DNA of 64,000 nt from an uncultured Prevotellaceae bacterium (GCA_902781315.1 CACZIT010000005.1:1-64000); one strand, 5' to 3'. Counted from the first letter of the stretch, positions 16,285-25,405 are shown. Notes: generated by a model not told the origin, from the letters alone. Program-made: numbers and translations.

Positions 16285-17388
16285 TCATTCCAGATGGCCA
16301 TAGACATCGTCTGTAACGGGTTCCAGCCATTCGTTGCTGGCTCCCTCCTCCACTTTGGTATGATATGTCAGATGTTGCATCCACGAGTCCTTGGCAGCGC
16401 CATGCCAGTGCTTCACCTCGGCAGGAATGGCAACCACCTTGCCAGGCGTCAGTTCGACGGGCTCCTTGCCCCACTCCTGATACCAGCCGCGGCCAGCCAC
16501 ACAGATGAGCACCTGCACCTGCTTGTGGTGAATATGCCAGTTGTTGCGGCAACCAGGCTCGAAGGTCACGTTCACGGGACCGCCATGCTCTGCATCCAGC
16601 GGAGCCAGGTAGCTGTTGCCGATAAAGTATTGGGCATAGCCGGTGTTGGGTTCGCCCTTAGGCCACACGCTGAAGTCGACGGTCTCAACGGCCTTCGACG
16701 GCTCGCCGAACACGGCAGCCACGGCCTGCTCGCAGCGAACGGCCTCGGCCTCGCCAACGCGCTGGCGCAGCACGGCGGGAATTTCCCTCAACTGCTCGTC
16801 CTTGACTCCCATGTTGCGGGCACCGCTCACGTGGGCCCTGAGCTGCGGTTCACAGCCCGGCAGGGCCGAGATGGCGCTCACGGTGACAATCTCTCGTTCG
16901 GCAAACGTCAGGTTGTTGCGGGCAAAGATGTCGCCAAACAGGTGGGCTTTCAGGTAGTAGTCGGTCTGCGGAGCAAACGTGTAGTTGAAGGGCTGTCCCG
17001 AAAGACGCGTCTGTACCTCGGTGCCCTGGCGCAGGGCATCGTAGTCCTTGGGCAGCGCATCGGCCTCACGGCCAGCCTCGGTCGTCAGCCCTGCAGACTC
17101 GCGATCCTTCAACACCTGCTGCAGCGCACCCAGCGCGTTCAGCGAACGCGGGAATCCCGTGTAGGCATAGAGTTGCGAAAGGGCTTCCTTCGCCTCGCTC
17201 ACGGTCAGTCCGCCGTTAAAACCATCACTCAGGGCGCTCTTCAGCCCCGACATGTCACCCCTGGCCTCGTTGGCGGCTATTGCCACGAGTGCCTGTTCCT
17301 TCGTCGTCAGTTTCATGTTCTCTTGTGCTAATAGGTTGCCCGCACAGCCAAGCATGGCGGCAACCACGATTGTCTTCATTGTTTTCAT
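16285..17388 (-). CDS. Secreted carboxymuconolactone-decarboxylase/cupin fusion protein
   Basis: From the ATG at 17388 the protein has 367 residues. A signal peptide ends near AGNLLAQ. Two carboxymuconolactone decarboxylase (AhpD-like) repeats follow: LSDGFNGGLTVSEAKEALSQLYAYTGFPRSLNAL and a second with LTFAEREIVTVSAISAL. A C-terminal cupin has the metal-ligand pattern NNWHIHHKQVQVLICVAGRGWYQ and later HWHG. The AhpD redox pair CxxC is absent. It is probably a periplasmic oxidoreductase or lyase of unknown substrate. The upstream ATG at 17406 is rejected because the promoter -7 element (17394-17401) lies inside that extension; the ATG at 17379 is an alternative. The gene interrupts the usual thrS-infC order. 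Confidence 0.85.
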   Translation of the reverse strand: MKTMKTIVVAAMLGCAGNLLAQENMKLTTKEQALVAIAANEARGDMSGLKSALSDGFNGGLTVSEAKEALSQLYAYTGFPRSLNALGALQQVLKDRESAGLTTEAGREADALPKDYDALRQGTEVQTRLSGQPFNYTFAPQTDYYLKAHLFGDIFARNNLTFAEREIVTVSAISALPGCEPQLRAHVSGARNMGVKDEQLREIPAVLRQRVGEAEAVRCEQAVAAVFGEPSKAVETVDFSVWPKGEPNTGYAQYFIGNSYLAPLDAEHGGPVNVTFEPGCRNNWHIHHKQVQVLICVAGRGWYQEWGKEPVELTPGKVVAIPAEVKHWHGAAKDSWMQHLTYHTKVEEGASNEWLEPVTDDVYGHLE

Positions 17389-17393
17389 CGCTG

Positions 17394-17401
17394 CAAAGGT
17401 A
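17394..17401 (-). promoter_or_regulatory. -7 element decides the start of the cupin gene
   Basis: TACCTTTGCAG on the minus strand ends six bases ahead of the ATG at 17388, so transcription should begin at or just before the start codon. This suggests a leaderless or nearly leaderless message. Confidence 0.6.
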
Positions 17402-17490
17402 CACATTATTTATTATTCTGCGCGAACAATTATTACGGAAATAATTACCAAAATTACGGTTTTTGATTCTTCTGCAACGTCTTTCCATCA

Positions 17491-17524
17491 TAAAAAACGC
17501 CCTCCAGCCGCAATGACTGGAGGG
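17491..17524 (-). terminator. Terminator downstream of thrS
   Basis: CCCTCCAG (17500-17507) pairs with CTGGAGGG (17517-17524); on the minus strand a run of six T follows. It lies beyond the repeat element at 17534-17649, so thrS message probably includes that element. Confidence 0.6.
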
Positions 17525-17533
17525 AGTAAATAG

Positions 17534-17649
17534 AAACCCACCCCTGCCCCTCCCAAGGGGAGTGGGGATTAATTAGCCAAGGAGGTAGCGCTTCTATTAG
17601 TAATAGTAATCAAGCCCCCCTCCCCTCGGGAGGGGTTGGGGGTGGGTTT
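17534..17649. mobile_element. About 116-bp palindromic element, intergenic copy
   Basis: The ends AAACCCACCCC and its complement GGTGGGTTT enclose two G/C-rich palindromic arms (GCCCCTCCC...GGGGAG and CTCCCCTCGGGAGGGG) and a non-palindromic middle, AGCCAAGGAGGTAGCG then TTCTAT and AATAGTAATCA. The same arrangement, nearly the same length and the same middle recur in opposite orientation at 50113-50229 inside a receptor gene. No reading frame for a transposase is present, so if mobile it is non-autonomous. Confidence 0.65.
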
Positions 17650-17674
17650 GTGGGCTCTTGGGTGCCTTGGCCTC

Positions 17675-19645
17675 TTAATCGTTTGGCTTCAGATTGGTGG
17701 CCTCAAGCATGGCGGCCACTTCCTCGTTGATGCGCTGGGCGAACTCTTCCATCTTCATGGTCTTCTGCTCGCCACCGCCCTGCTTACGCATGGCGACAAG
17801 GCCTTCGGCAGCCTCCTGCTCGCCCACGACAAGCATGTAAGGCACACGCCTCAGCTCGTTGTCGCGAATCTTGCGACCAATCTTCTCGTTGCGGTCGTCG
17901 AGCGTAGCACGCACGCCCTGCTCGGCCATGTAGGCAGCCACGCGGCGGGCATAGTCGTTGTACTTCTCTGAGATGGGCAGGATAGCCACCTGCTCGGGCG
18001 TCAGCCAGAGGGGGAAGTGACCTGCTGTGTGCTCGATGAGCACAGCGGTGAAGCGCTCCATAGAGCCGAACGGTGCGCGGTGCACCATGACGGGTGTCTG
18101 CTTGGAGTTGTCCTCAGCGGTGTACTCCAGGTGGAAGCGCTGCGGCAGGTTGTAGTCTACCTGGATAGTACCCAGCTGCCAGCGGCGGCCAATGGCGTCT
18201 TTCACCATGAAGTCGAGCTTCGGTCCATAGAAGGCAGCTTCGCCATATTCCACCTTTGCATTCAGGCCCTTCTCCTTGCAGGCGTCGATGATGGCCTGCT
18301 CTGACTCTGCCCATACCTCATCGGAACCGATGTACTTCTCGGTGTCCTTCGGGTCGCGCAGCGAGATTTGTGCCTCAACGTTCTCGAACTTGAAGATAGA
18401 GAACACAGCTTTGATGATGTCCATAACGCGCATGAACTCGCCCTTCACCTGGTCGGCACGGCAGAAGATGTGGGCATCGTCCTGCGTGAACGAACGCACA
18501 CGGGTGAGTCCGTGCAGCTCGCCCGACTTCTCGTAACGATAGACGGTGCCGAACTCGGCAATGCGCAGCGGCAGGTCCTTATAGGAACGAGGCTTCCAAG
18601 CGAAGATTTCGCAGTGGTGAGGACAGTTCATAGGCTTCAGCATGTACTCCTCGCCCTCTTCGGGAGTGGTGATGGGGCGGAAGGCATCATTCGAGTAGTG
18701 GGCATAGTGGCCTGAGGTGACATAGAGGTTCTTGCCACCGATGTGCGGCGTGATAACCTCCTGATAGCCAAAGTTTTTCTGAATCTTGCGCAACATGTCC
18801 TGCAGACGGAGGCGCAGGTCGGTGCCCTTCGGCAGCCAGATGGGGAGGCCCTTGCCCACGCGGTCGGAGAACATGAAGAGTTCCATTTCCTTACCAATCT
18901 TGCGATGGTCGCGCTTCTTGGCTTCCTCGAGCATCACGAGATACTCGTCGAGCATCTTCTTCTTCGGGAACGACACGCCGTAGAGGCGCTGCATCTGCTC
19001 GCGCTCAGCATCGCCACGCCAGAAGGCACCGGCAACGCTCGTGAGCTTCACGGCCTTGATGAGTCCCGTCGAAACGAGGTGCGGGCCACGGCAAAGGTCG
19101 GTGAAGGCACCCTGCGTGTATGTGGTGATAGACCCGTCTTCGAGGTCCTGCTCAATGTGTTCGCACTTGTAGGTCTGACCGTCGGCAGCAAACTCCTTCA
19201 GGGCATCAGCCTTAGCCACCTCGCGGCGCACGACGGGCTCGTCCTTGCGGGCCAGCTCGAGCATCTTAGCCTCGATGGTGGGGAAGTCGCTTTCCTTAAT
19301 CATCTCGCCGCCCGGCAGCAGCACGTCGTAGAAGAATCCGTTCTCTACGGCAGGTCCGAAACCAAACTGAATGCCAGGATAGAGTTCTTTCAGGGCCTCG
19401 GCCAGCAAGTGGGCAGAGGTGTGCCAGAAGGTGTGCTTACCCTCGTCGTCGTCGAACTTGTAGAGCGCGATGGTGGCATCAGCCTGGATGGGGCGGTTGA
19501 GTTCTACTGTCTCACCATTGACGGCGCAACTTACAACGTTGCGTGCGAGAGCCGGCGAGATGCTCTCGGCGATTTGAAAGCCAGTCACGCCCTGCTCATA
19601 CGAGCGAACAGAGCCGTCTGGGAATGTGATTTTTACCATATACAA
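17675..19645 (-). CDS. thrS: Threonine--tRNA ligase
   Basis: A 656-residue class II synthetase. Domains in order: TGS (1-62), second additional editing domain with [18 protein letters not shown] and later HLVSTG, the catalytic core with [13 protein letters not shown] (zinc ligands Cys, His) and [19 protein letters not shown] (motif 2), motif 3 with [13 protein letters not shown], and the anticodon-binding domain. Start is ATG at 19645 or two codons later at 19639. It is upstream of infC as in many bacteria, but the cupin gene and a repeat element intervene. Confidence 0.97.
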   Translation of the reverse strand: MYMVKITFPDGSVRSYEQGVTGFQIAESISPALARNVVSCAVNGETVELNRPIQADATIALYKFDDDEGKHTFWHTSAHLLAEALKELYPGIQFGFGPAVENGFFYDVLLPGGEMIKESDFPTIEAKMLELARKDEPVVRREVAKADALKEFAADGQTYKCEHIEQDLEDGSITTYTQGAFTDLCRGPHLVSTGLIKAVKLTSVAGAFWRGDAEREQMQRLYGVSFPKKKMLDEYLVMLEEAKKRDHRKIGKEMELFMFSDRVGKGLPIWLPKGTDLRLRLQDMLRKIQKNFGYQEVITPHIGGKNLYVTSGHYAHYSNDAFRPITTPEEGEEYMLKPMNCPHHCEIFAWKPRSYKDLPLRIAEFGTVYRYEKSGELHGLTRVRSFTQDDAHIFCRADQVKGEFMRVMDIIKAVFSIFKFENVEAQISLRDPKDTEKYIGSDEVWAESEQAIIDACKEKGLNAKVEYGEAAFYGPKLDFMVKDAIGRRWQLGTIQVDYNLPQRFHLEYTAEDNSKQTPVMVHRAPFGSMERFTAVLIEHTAGHFPLWLTPEQVAILPISEKYNDYARRVAAYMAEQGVRATLDDRNEKIGRKIRDNELRRVPYMLVVGEQEAAEGLVAMRKQGGGEQKTMKMEEFAQRINEEVAAMLEATNLKPND

Positions 19646-19670
19646 AATAGTTTTTAAGTTTAATCAGGTG

Positions 19671-19701
19671 CAAAGGTACGAATAAGTGAGCGGAAAACAA
19701 A
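19671..19701 (-). promoter_or_regulatory. Promoter of thrS
   Basis: Minus strand: TTTG (19698-19701), 19 bases, TACCTTTG (19671-19678). The leader would be about 20 bases, leaving no room for a T-box or other long leader control. Confidence 0.75.
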
Positions 19702-19743
19702 AGAAAATACGAAGTTTTTTCATTTTTGCTTTCCCCGGGACTT

Positions 19744-19821
19744 TTACACGTGCCGAAGGCACCTTACACGCGGCAGCACCGCCTTACACGCCCGAAGGGC
19801 CTTACACGGCACAACGTGCCC
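19744..19821. repeat. TTACAC-hairpin tandem array, first locus
   Basis: Four adjacent units of 18-20 bases (starting 19744, 19764, 19784, 19802) each hold the constant TTACAC and a short hairpin whose arms differ from unit to unit: GTGCC/GGCAC, GCGG/CCGC, GCCC/GGGC, GGCAC/GTGCC. Pairing is kept although the sequence changes. A second array of the same design is at 40481-40568. Confidence 0.7.
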
Positions 19822-19840
19822 TATCTCGTCCCCTTTTTAC

Positions 19841-19890
19841 GCCCTTCCACTCCCCTTTAAACCCTTTATGCCCCTATACGCCCTTTCTCT
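19841..19890. repeat. CCCTTTA-type degenerate repeat
   Basis: A run of CCCTTTAAACCCTTTATGCC type sequence preceded by CCACTC. The reverse complement resembles 56912-56960, suggesting a dispersed low-complexity family. Confidence 0.45.
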
Positions 19891-20279
19891 GAATTTTTCC
19901 GACAAAAAAGCCTCCGCGTGAAACATCAAACTAGAGCGTGAAACATCGGGAAGTAAGACCTAATCCCTCCGTCAGCGGCGGATAGACCCTCCAAATCAAG
20001 GGGGCAGACCATGCAGAGCTATGAGATAGAACCTCTATCTCAATGAGTTGTTTGCTGTAACTCTAAGAGCTACATACACTAAACCTATGAGATACATACC
20101 CCAGACCTATGCTCTTAAGCCCCCTCACATAGGGAATTGGGGGTCTCGAAAGGCTAAACGACTGACCCTCAATGACTTAGCAAACCCACCAAAATACGGG
20201 CGTATTTCGGAAAAAATATTTTCCGGTCGGGAATTTTTAATTCTACGAGGGGGTTGACAGGCAAGTTTTTTTGACAAAA
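19891..20279. other. Intergenic stretch without a recognisable gene
   Basis: It contains the direct repeat GCGTGAAACATC (two copies, about 19915-19950), a small dyad GAGATAG/CTATCTC near 20023-20042 and a palindrome CGGAAAA/TTTTCCG near 20209-20225. No RNA gene or promoter is evident. It may be decayed sequence. Confidence 0.4.
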
Positions 20280-20323
20280 GAGGCTGTGTCGAAATGGCAT
20301 TTTTCCTATTTTGACACAGCCTC
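20280..20323 (-). terminator. Terminator of the lipid kinase gene
   Basis: A perfect 11-bp stem, GAGGCTGTGTC (20280-20290) with GACACAGCCTC (20313-20323), 35 bases beyond the stop; TTTTGTC follows on the minus strand. Confidence 0.8.
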
Positions 20324-20357
20324 AGCGAATTGCTTACTGTAAGAGGGACAGCGAAAA

Positions 20358-21290
20358 TCAGGCGGGGATAAGGAAGTTGATGACTTCCTGCTCAACGGTA
20401 ACAGTGAAGGCCCCCACGGGCGTATTCATCATGCGGCCATCGATGCCCACCATTGCGTGCTCAGCCTTGAGCACTTCCACCTTCTGCGTGCGATAGGGAT
20501 GCACGGAGCGGTGATTGAGAAACTTTCCACGCACGAAGAGGTAGATGCCCTCGAAGAGCTGCGTCATCTCGGGATGATAAACCACTGAAACGTCGAGCTG
20601 TCCGTTGTAAGGCACGGCATTAGGCGTCTGGCCGTAGCCGGGGGCATTGCCGATGCAGACGGTCATGATTTTGCGCTTCAGTTCGTCGGTGTTTATCTTC
20701 AGGTGCATCTTGTACTCCAAGCGCTGGAAAATCATCAGCAGGAAAGAGAAGAGGAAGGAGAGCGTGCGCGAGCCGAAGTAGTGGTGGGTCTGGCGGCGCA
20801 GGTTCATGATGGTAGCCACGAGACCGATGTTGATGCAGTTGAGGAAGTAGCGGCGGCAATGGTCGCCCTGCTTGTTGACGTAGCGGATGCAGCCGAGGTC
20901 GATTTTGCGGATGCGGCGCTGGTGGAGCCACTTTACGGTCTGCTCCACGTCGTCCTCCTTCAGTTCCCAGAAGTGGGCGAAATCGTTCATCATTCCATTA
21001 GGAATGACGCCCAGTGCTATCTCGTCGCGATGCTGCTGGTCGATTTGCATCAGGCAATTTACGGCATCGTTCAGCGCCGAGTCGCCACCAACGATGACGA
21101 TGGTCTTATAGCCATTGGAGATGAGCATTTTCACCAGACGGTCTACGCTGCCGGAGTTTTCGCTCTGCACGTAGTCATAGTCGATGCCTTCGGCCTGCAG
21201 GCATCGTTCGATTTTCTCCCACCGCTTCTTCGGCGAGCTCCAGTAGCCCGACTTCGGACAATAGAGTATTCCCCACTTGTTTTCGTTCAT
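20358..21290 (-). CDS. Diacylglycerol kinase family lipid kinase
   Basis: A 310-residue protein of the DagK/YegS group, which phosphorylates a membrane lipid using ATP. The nucleotide motif GGDSALND (68-75) corresponds to the family GGDGTLNE, and PNGMMNDFAHFW follows, in place of the usual PxGTxNDFA. The C-terminal half has YFLNCINIGLVATI and a beta-rich lobe. The substitution of Ser for the usual Gly in GGDG is unusual. The start is ATG at 21290, not the upstream ATG at 21347, because the -7 element lies between them. Substrate unknown: diacylglycerol, sphingoid base and others are possible. Confidence 0.85.
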   Translation of the reverse strand: MNENKWGILYCPKSGYWSSPKKRWEKIERCLQAEGIDYDYVQSENSGSVDRLVKMLISNGYKTIVIVGGDSALNDAVNCLMQIDQQHRDEIALGVIPNGMMNDFAHFWELKEDDVEQTVKWLHQRRIRKIDLGCIRYVNKQGDHCRRYFLNCINIGLVATIMNLRRQTHHYFGSRTLSFLFSFLLMIFQRLEYKMHLKINTDELKRKIMTVCIGNAPGYGQTPNAVPYNGQLDVSVVYHPEMTQLFEGIYLFVRGKFLNHRSVHPYRTQKVEVLKAEHAMVGIDGRMMNTPVGAFTVTVEQEVINFLIPA

Positions 21291-21317
21291 ATCGTTGGTC
21301 AGTAACAGTTTCTTGTG

Positions 21318-21325
21318 CAAATTTA
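21318..21325 (-). promoter_or_regulatory. -7 element of the lipid kinase gene
   Basis: TAAATTTG on the minus strand, 27 bases ahead of the ATG at 21290 and downstream of the alternative ATG at 21347, so it decides the start. Confidence 0.6.
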
Positions 21326-21360
21326 CTCGTTTTTCGTCAAACGACAAAACTTTTGGCGAT

Positions 21361-22302
21361 TTATGTTAGATTCTTCATCACAAAATCCACCTTCTGCTCC
21401 ATCGGCAGCAGGGCGTCAACCCAATGAATGGTGAAGCCGCGACGCTCCATGCCTCGGAACCACGTCATCTGGCGCTTGGCAAACTGGTGGATAGCTATTT
21501 CCAGCCGTTGGAACATCTCGTCGTAGGACGTCTGCCCAATGGCGTACTCAGTGATGAACTTATATTCCAGTCCGTAGTACATCAGGTCTTCTGCCGGTAT
21601 GCCGCGGGCGAGGAGTGAGCGTATCTCGTCGACCATGCCTTCATCGAGTCGCTGGCGCAGGCGACGGGTGATTTTCTCACGGCGTGCCTCGCGGTCGATG
21701 CTTACACCTATTATTATACTGGGAACGGCGGGCAGCGAGCGAAGCTCCGTTGGATGCTCCAGGTTGTAAGTCTCAATCTCAATGGCGCGGATGGCACGCT
21801 GAGCCGTGTCTACGTCGGTTGTGTTGTGCATGTTGGAGCCCGTCTGCTGCTTCAGTTGCTGGAGCATCGCCGTGAGTTCGGCGAGGGAGCGACCTTCCAA
21901 CTCGTCGCGCAGGGACTGGTTCTGGGGCACGGGCGAGAGTTGGTAGCCCTTCAGCACCGACTCGATGTAGAGCCCCGTGCCGCCGCAGAGGATGGGCTGC
22001 GCTCCCCTACCCTGCACTTCTGCGTAGGCTTTATGGAAGTCCTGCTGATATTGGAAGAGATTGTACTTCGTGCCGGCCTCGCAGATGTCGATGAGGTGAT
22101 AAGGCACGTGGTAGCCTTCCACGACATAGTCGCCGAGGTCCTTGCCCGTTCCGATAGTCATGCCGCGATACACCTGCCGCGAGTCGCCACTGAGGATTTC
22201 GGCCTCCTGGCCTTCGAGGTGGAGCCGATAGGCCAGTGCTGCCGCCAGCGAGGTCTTGCCGCTGGCCGTGGGGCCGAGTATGGTGATGAGTTGTTTCTGC
22301 AT
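21361..22302 (-). CDS. miaA: tRNA dimethylallyltransferase
   Basis: This 313-residue enzyme adds the dimethylallyl group to A37 of tRNAs reading UNN codons. The P-loop GPTASGKTS sits at residues 10-18, followed by LSGDSRQVYRGMTIGTGK with the catalytic Asp, LCGGTGLYIESVLKGY and QRAIRAIEI. The start at 22302 puts the P-loop at the usual distance; the reading frame continues upstream into the next gene, but that extension has no family match. It lies 31 bases after the barrel-protein gene at 22334 and likely shares its message. Confidence 0.95.
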   Translation of the reverse strand: MQKQLITILGPTASGKTSLAAALAYRLHLEGQEAEILSGDSRQVYRGMTIGTGKDLGDYVVEGYHVPYHLIDICEAGTKYNLFQYQQDFHKAYAEVQGRGAQPILCGGTGLYIESVLKGYQLSPVPQNQSLRDELEGRSLAELTAMLQQLKQQTGSNMHNTTDVDTAQRAIRAIEIETYNLEHPTELRSLPAVPSIIIGVSIDREARREKITRRLRQRLDEGMVDEIRSLLARGIPAEDLMYYGLEYKFITEYAIGQTSYDEMFQRLEIAIHQFAKRQMTWFRGMERRGFTIHWVDALLPMEQKVDFVMKNLT

Positions 22303-22333
22303 GTTCCGGAACTTGAGCTGCCGCGAGGGGCTG

Positions 22334-23440
22334 TTAGAAAAGAATGTCGAGGTCGAGCGAGACGGAGGTATAACCATGCTGATCGTCAGGACGCAGGAAT
22401 CCCAGGAACTTGAAGTAGTCGGCATTGATGCCTGCCCTGAGATGCTGCTTTCCCACCTTGAAATCGACGCCGCCACCGGCATAGAGCCCGAACGGCATGA
22501 AAGCATACATGTTGATGAGACCGCCTCTTACGAAGGGGCTGACGCGCTTTTCGGGGTGGAACACATAGGATGGTCCTACGTTCAGGACAAGATACAGATT
22601 GTCCATCACGTCGCTGCCGGACTCCGGCCACTCCCACAAACTGAAAAGCAACATCGTCTGCAGCGAGAAGCCCGGACGCACTCGCTTGAACTCAAAGTCG
22701 CAACCCAAGCCCAAGCGGGGGATGGCGAAATTCTTCGCATCCGCGTCTTTCAGTTGGTGATGGGCCAGCATGTAGCCTGCCTGAACGCGGAAGTGGGGAG
22801 TGGACGTCGACGACCTCTTGGCATTGTACTGAAACACCACGCAGTCGCCATTCTCCTGGCAATACTCGTTGTTGTAGTCGCGCGTTATCGTCAGCAGCTT
22901 ATTGGCGGTGATGGTTCCATTCTGCAACTGCTTCAGCGCCTTATCGCTTTTCTTGAGCATGTCCATCGCCGGCAGCAACGTCTCGTCGTGTTTCTTCTTG
23001 GCATCTTCGGCACTGTAAGCCGACAAGTCGCCCGGATCTTTCACCAGAGCCACCTTGCCATCCGAGTCGACGAGATAGAACTGGGCGTTGGTCCACGTGT
23101 CTTCGTAGCGGTAGAGGCTCATGCCGCCCTGCACGAGGTATTCGGCAAAGATGGTCTGCAGCTCACCGTCGACAGGAAAGCGGCGGGTGACGAAGTAAAC
23201 GCCGTCGTCCATCATTCGGAATCCGGCTATCTGGCCTGGCTGATAAGTGGCGTAGGACGTCTCGCCCTCGCGCTGGAAGTGGCACGCACGGGCCATCTTG
23301 CCGCGCGTCTGATAATCGATGGTGCCACGAATCGTGTCGCCGGTATTGGTGATGATATAGCCTTTTACGGGGTTCTGCTGGGCCCGGACGGCCATGCTTC
23401 CGCAAATGGCCACAACAAGCAGGAAAAGCGCTTTTCTCAT
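22334..23440 (-). CDS. Exported protein with probable outer-membrane barrel
   Basis: A 368-residue protein with a signal peptide ending VRAQ. Residues about 22-180 form a beta-rich N-terminal region (GYIITNTGDTIRGTIDYQ); residues about 210-368 show alternating hydrophobic strands ending in an aromatic (SLDLDILF), as in small outer-membrane barrels. A helical, charged hinge (about 150-195) joins them. I do not recognise a specific family. It is upstream of miaA and has its own promoter. A surface sensor or structural role cannot be told apart. Confidence 0.75.
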   Translation of the reverse strand: MRKALFLLVVAICGSMAVRAQQNPVKGYIITNTGDTIRGTIDYQTRGKMARACHFQREGETSYATYQPGQIAGFRMMDDGVYFVTRRFPVDGELQTIFAEYLVQGGMSLYRYEDTWTNAQFYLVDSDGKVALVKDPGDLSAYSAEDAKKKHDETLLPAMDMLKKSDKALKQLQNGTITANKLLTITRDYNNEYCQENGDCVVFQYNAKRSSTSTPHFRVQAGYMLAHHQLKDADAKNFAIPRLGLGCDFEFKRVRPGFSLQTMLLFSLWEWPESGSDVMDNLYLVLNVGPSYVFHPEKRVSPFVRGGLINMYAFMPFGLYAGGGVDFKVGKQHLRAGINADYFKFLGFLRPDDQHGYTSVSLDLDILF

Positions 23441-23473
23441 AATCTGTCAGTCATTAAGATGTATTTTCGCCTA

Positions 23474-23481
23474 CAAAAGTA
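23474..23481 (-). promoter_or_regulatory. -7 element of the barrel gene
   Basis: TACTTTTG on the minus strand, 34 bases ahead of the ATG at 23440. Confidence 0.6.
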
Positions 23482-23485
23482 ATAA

Positions 23486-23553
23486 AAAAATGCTGCTCCG
23501 CAAAACGAAACAGCATTTTTATCGAAAAAGCCGCCCGACAAACGTCGGACGGC
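23486..23553 (-). terminator. Double terminator of gapA
   Basis: Two hairpins follow the gapA stop: 23530-23539 with 23544-23553 (9 of 10 pairs, then TTTTTCG on the minus strand), and 23486-23495 with 23511-23520 (AAAAATGCTG/CAGCATTTTT). Confidence 0.8.
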
Positions 23554-23580
23554 CGTTTCTCTTTACTCTGAGAGCGGAAA

Positions 23581-24606
23581 TTACTTCAGCTCAGCGAGGT
23601 ACTTGATGGTGCGAACCATCTGAGAGGTGTAAGAGTTCTCGTTGTCGTACCAAGCAACAACCTGAACGAGCGAGTTGCCGTCGCCGATCTTGCTGACCAT
23701 GGTCTGGTTAGCGTCGAAGAGCGAACCGAACTTCATGCCGATGATGTCGCTCGAAACGAGCTTCTCCTCGGTGTAGCCGAACGACTCGTTGGCAGCAGCC
23801 TTCATAGCGGCGTTGATGTCCTCAACAGTCACCTCGCCCTTCACAACAGCGTGCAGAATGGTGGTAGAACCTGTGGGAGTCGGAACGCGCTGGGCAGCAC
23901 CGATGAGCTTACCGTTGAGCTCGGGAATCACGAGACCGATGGCCTTGGCAGCACCCGTCGAGTTAGGAACGATGTTCTGAGCACCGGCACGTGCGCGCTG
24001 CACGTCACCCTTGCGCTGAGGACCGTCGAGAATCATCTGGTCGCCAGTGTAAGCGTGAACGGTGGTCATGATACCGCTCTGGATGGGAGCGAAGTCGTTC
24101 AGAGCCTTCGTCATGGGAGCCAGGCAGTTGGTGGTGCAAGAAGCAGCCGAGATCACGGTGTCGGCGGGAGTCAGAGTCTTGTGGTTTACGTTGTAAACGA
24201 TGGTGGGCAGGTCGTTGCCGGCGGGAGCAGAGATCACAACCTTCTTGGCACCAGCCTTGATGTGGGCAGAAGCCTTCTCCTTAGAGGTGTAGAAACCTGT
24301 GCACTCGAGAACAACATCAACATCGAGCTCGCCCCAGGGCAGCTCAGCAGCGTTGGGCACTGCATAGATGGTGATTTCCTTACCATCGACGATGATAGAG
24401 TTGTCAGTGCAGTCCACAGTGTGCTTGTTCTCACCAATCTTGCCGCAGAAACCACCCTGAGCGGTGTCATACTTCAGCAGATGAGCCAGCATTTTGGGGC
24501 TGGTCAGGTCGTTGATGGCGACCACTTCATAACCTTCAGCCTCGAACATCTGACGGAATGCGAGGCGACCGATACGGCCAAAGCCGTTAATAGCTACTTT
24601 TGTCAT
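23581..24606 (-). CDS. gapA: Glyceraldehyde-3-phosphate dehydrogenase
   Basis: The 341-residue NAD-dependent glycolytic enzyme. The Rossmann start is [16 protein letters not shown]; the catalytic Cys is residue 157 in [13 protein letters not shown]; the phosphate-binding HAYTGDQ and [19 protein letters not shown] follow; C-terminal [13 protein letters not shown] is standard. It is a single-gene unit with its own promoter and a double terminator. The codon use is strongly biased, as expected for a highly expressed gene. Confidence 0.98.
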   Translation of the reverse strand: MTKVAINGFGRIGRLAFRQMFEAEGYEVVAINDLTSPKMLAHLLKYDTAQGGFCGKIGENKHTVDCTDNSIIVDGKEITIYAVPNAAELPWGELDVDVVLECTGFYTSKEKASAHIKAGAKKVVISAPAGNDLPTIVYNVNHKTLTPADTVISAASCTTNCLAPMTKALNDFAPIQSGIMTTVHAYTGDQMILDGPQRKGDVQRARAGAQNIVPNSTGAAKAIGLVIPELNGKLIGAAQRVPTPTGSTTILHAVVKGEVTVEDINAAMKAAANESFGYTEEKLVSSDIIGMKFGSLFDANQTMVSKIGDGNSLVQVVAWYDNENSYTSQMVRTIKYLAELK

Positions 24607-24738
24607 TTTTTTGTTTAAATTTATAAAGGGTTAAAAAATAATCCTTAAATGAGATTAATAATCATCGAAATATGCCCAAAAGCGGACAAATTAGAAGAAA
24701 TTTCATGCTAAAAACGCATTTTTTTCTTATTTCGAGCG

Positions 24739-24746
24739 CAAAGTTA
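24739..24746 (-). promoter_or_regulatory. -7 element of gapA
   Basis: TAACTTTG followed by CG on the minus strand; a leader of about 125 bases would result. Confidence 0.55.
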
Positions 24747-24758
24747 CAAAAATTTTTC

Positions 24759-24766
24759 TAAATTTG
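24759..24766 (+). promoter_or_regulatory. -7 element of mscL
   Basis: TAAATTTG followed by CAC on the plus strand, 13 bases from the opposing gapA element, implying divergent transcription from a shared region with a leader of about 150 bases. Confidence 0.5.
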
Positions 24767-24923
24767 CACATGAAATCAGTCTTAATTAAGATTAAAGATT
24801 GATGAATAATGATTAAAGATTGAAAAAACTGGCCTCAGAGGCGCCAGATTGCCACATGAAGATTGCAAAACAGTGCTTAGAAATGCTGTAACTTTTAATA
24901 TTAACTCTTAAAAAAGTAAGATT

Positions 24924-25346
24924 ATGGGATTTATTAAAGAATTCAAGGAGTTTGCCATGAAGGGCAACGTGATGGACATGGCAGTCGGTGTGATCATCGG
25001 CGGTGCTTTTGGTAAGATCGTGAGCTCGCTCGTTGACGACGTGCTGATGCCGCTCGTAGGAATGCTGACTGGCGGTATCGACGTGTCGGGCCTGGCTTAC
25101 AAGGTGATGCTGCCCAACCCTGTAGAGGGTGGTGAGCCGCTCGCAGGTGCCACGCTGAAGTATGGTGCTTTCATTCAGAACGTCATCGACTTCCTGATCA
25201 TCGCATTCTGCATCTTCCTGATGATGAAGGCCATCAACAAACTCATGGCTAAGAAGGAAGAGCCCGCTCCCGAGCCCGAAGCTCCCGCAGGACCCACTCA
25301 GGAAGAGCTGCTCGCCGAGATTCGCGACCTGCTGAAGAACAAGTAA
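24924..25346 (+). CDS. mscL: Large-conductance mechanosensitive channel
   Basis: A 140-residue inner-membrane channel that opens under membrane tension to release solutes. The N-terminal amphipathic helix [20 protein letters not shown] is followed by TM1 (about 18-45, [23 protein letters not shown]), a periplasmic loop with the [10 protein letters not shown] motif, TM2 (about 85-105) and a cytoplasmic helix [16 protein letters not shown]. The linker before the last helix is rich in Pro and Glu. Monocistronic, with a strong terminator. Confidence 0.97.
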   Translation: MGFIKEFKEFAMKGNVMDMAVGVIIGGAFGKIVSSLVDDVLMPLVGMLTGGIDVSGLAYKVMLPNPVEGGEPLAGATLKYGAFIQNVIDFLIIAFCIFLMMKAINKLMAKKEEPAPEPEAPAGPTQEELLAEIRDLLKNK

Positions 25347-25405
25347 GAAGCCTATTCCCCTGGGGCCTCTTCCCTGAATGGAGAGGAGAAAGGGAGAAAA
25401 AGAAA

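Larger units (their letters stand above)
24607..24923. other. Divergent promoter region of gapA and mscL
   Basis: This 317-base gap holds the two -7 elements described separately and AT-rich repeats of AAGATTAAAGATTG type (about 24788-24825). Nothing else is seen apart from a short dyad CTGGC/GCCAG near 24830-24850. Confidence 0.5.

Noticed and set aside
19639-19680. T-box or long leader regulating thrS
   Set aside because: The promoter is about 20 bases from the start, leaving no space for a leader structure.
22303-22506. N-terminal extension of MiaA
   Set aside because: The added 68 residues have no family match and overlap the next gene upstream; the P-loop fits a start at 22302.
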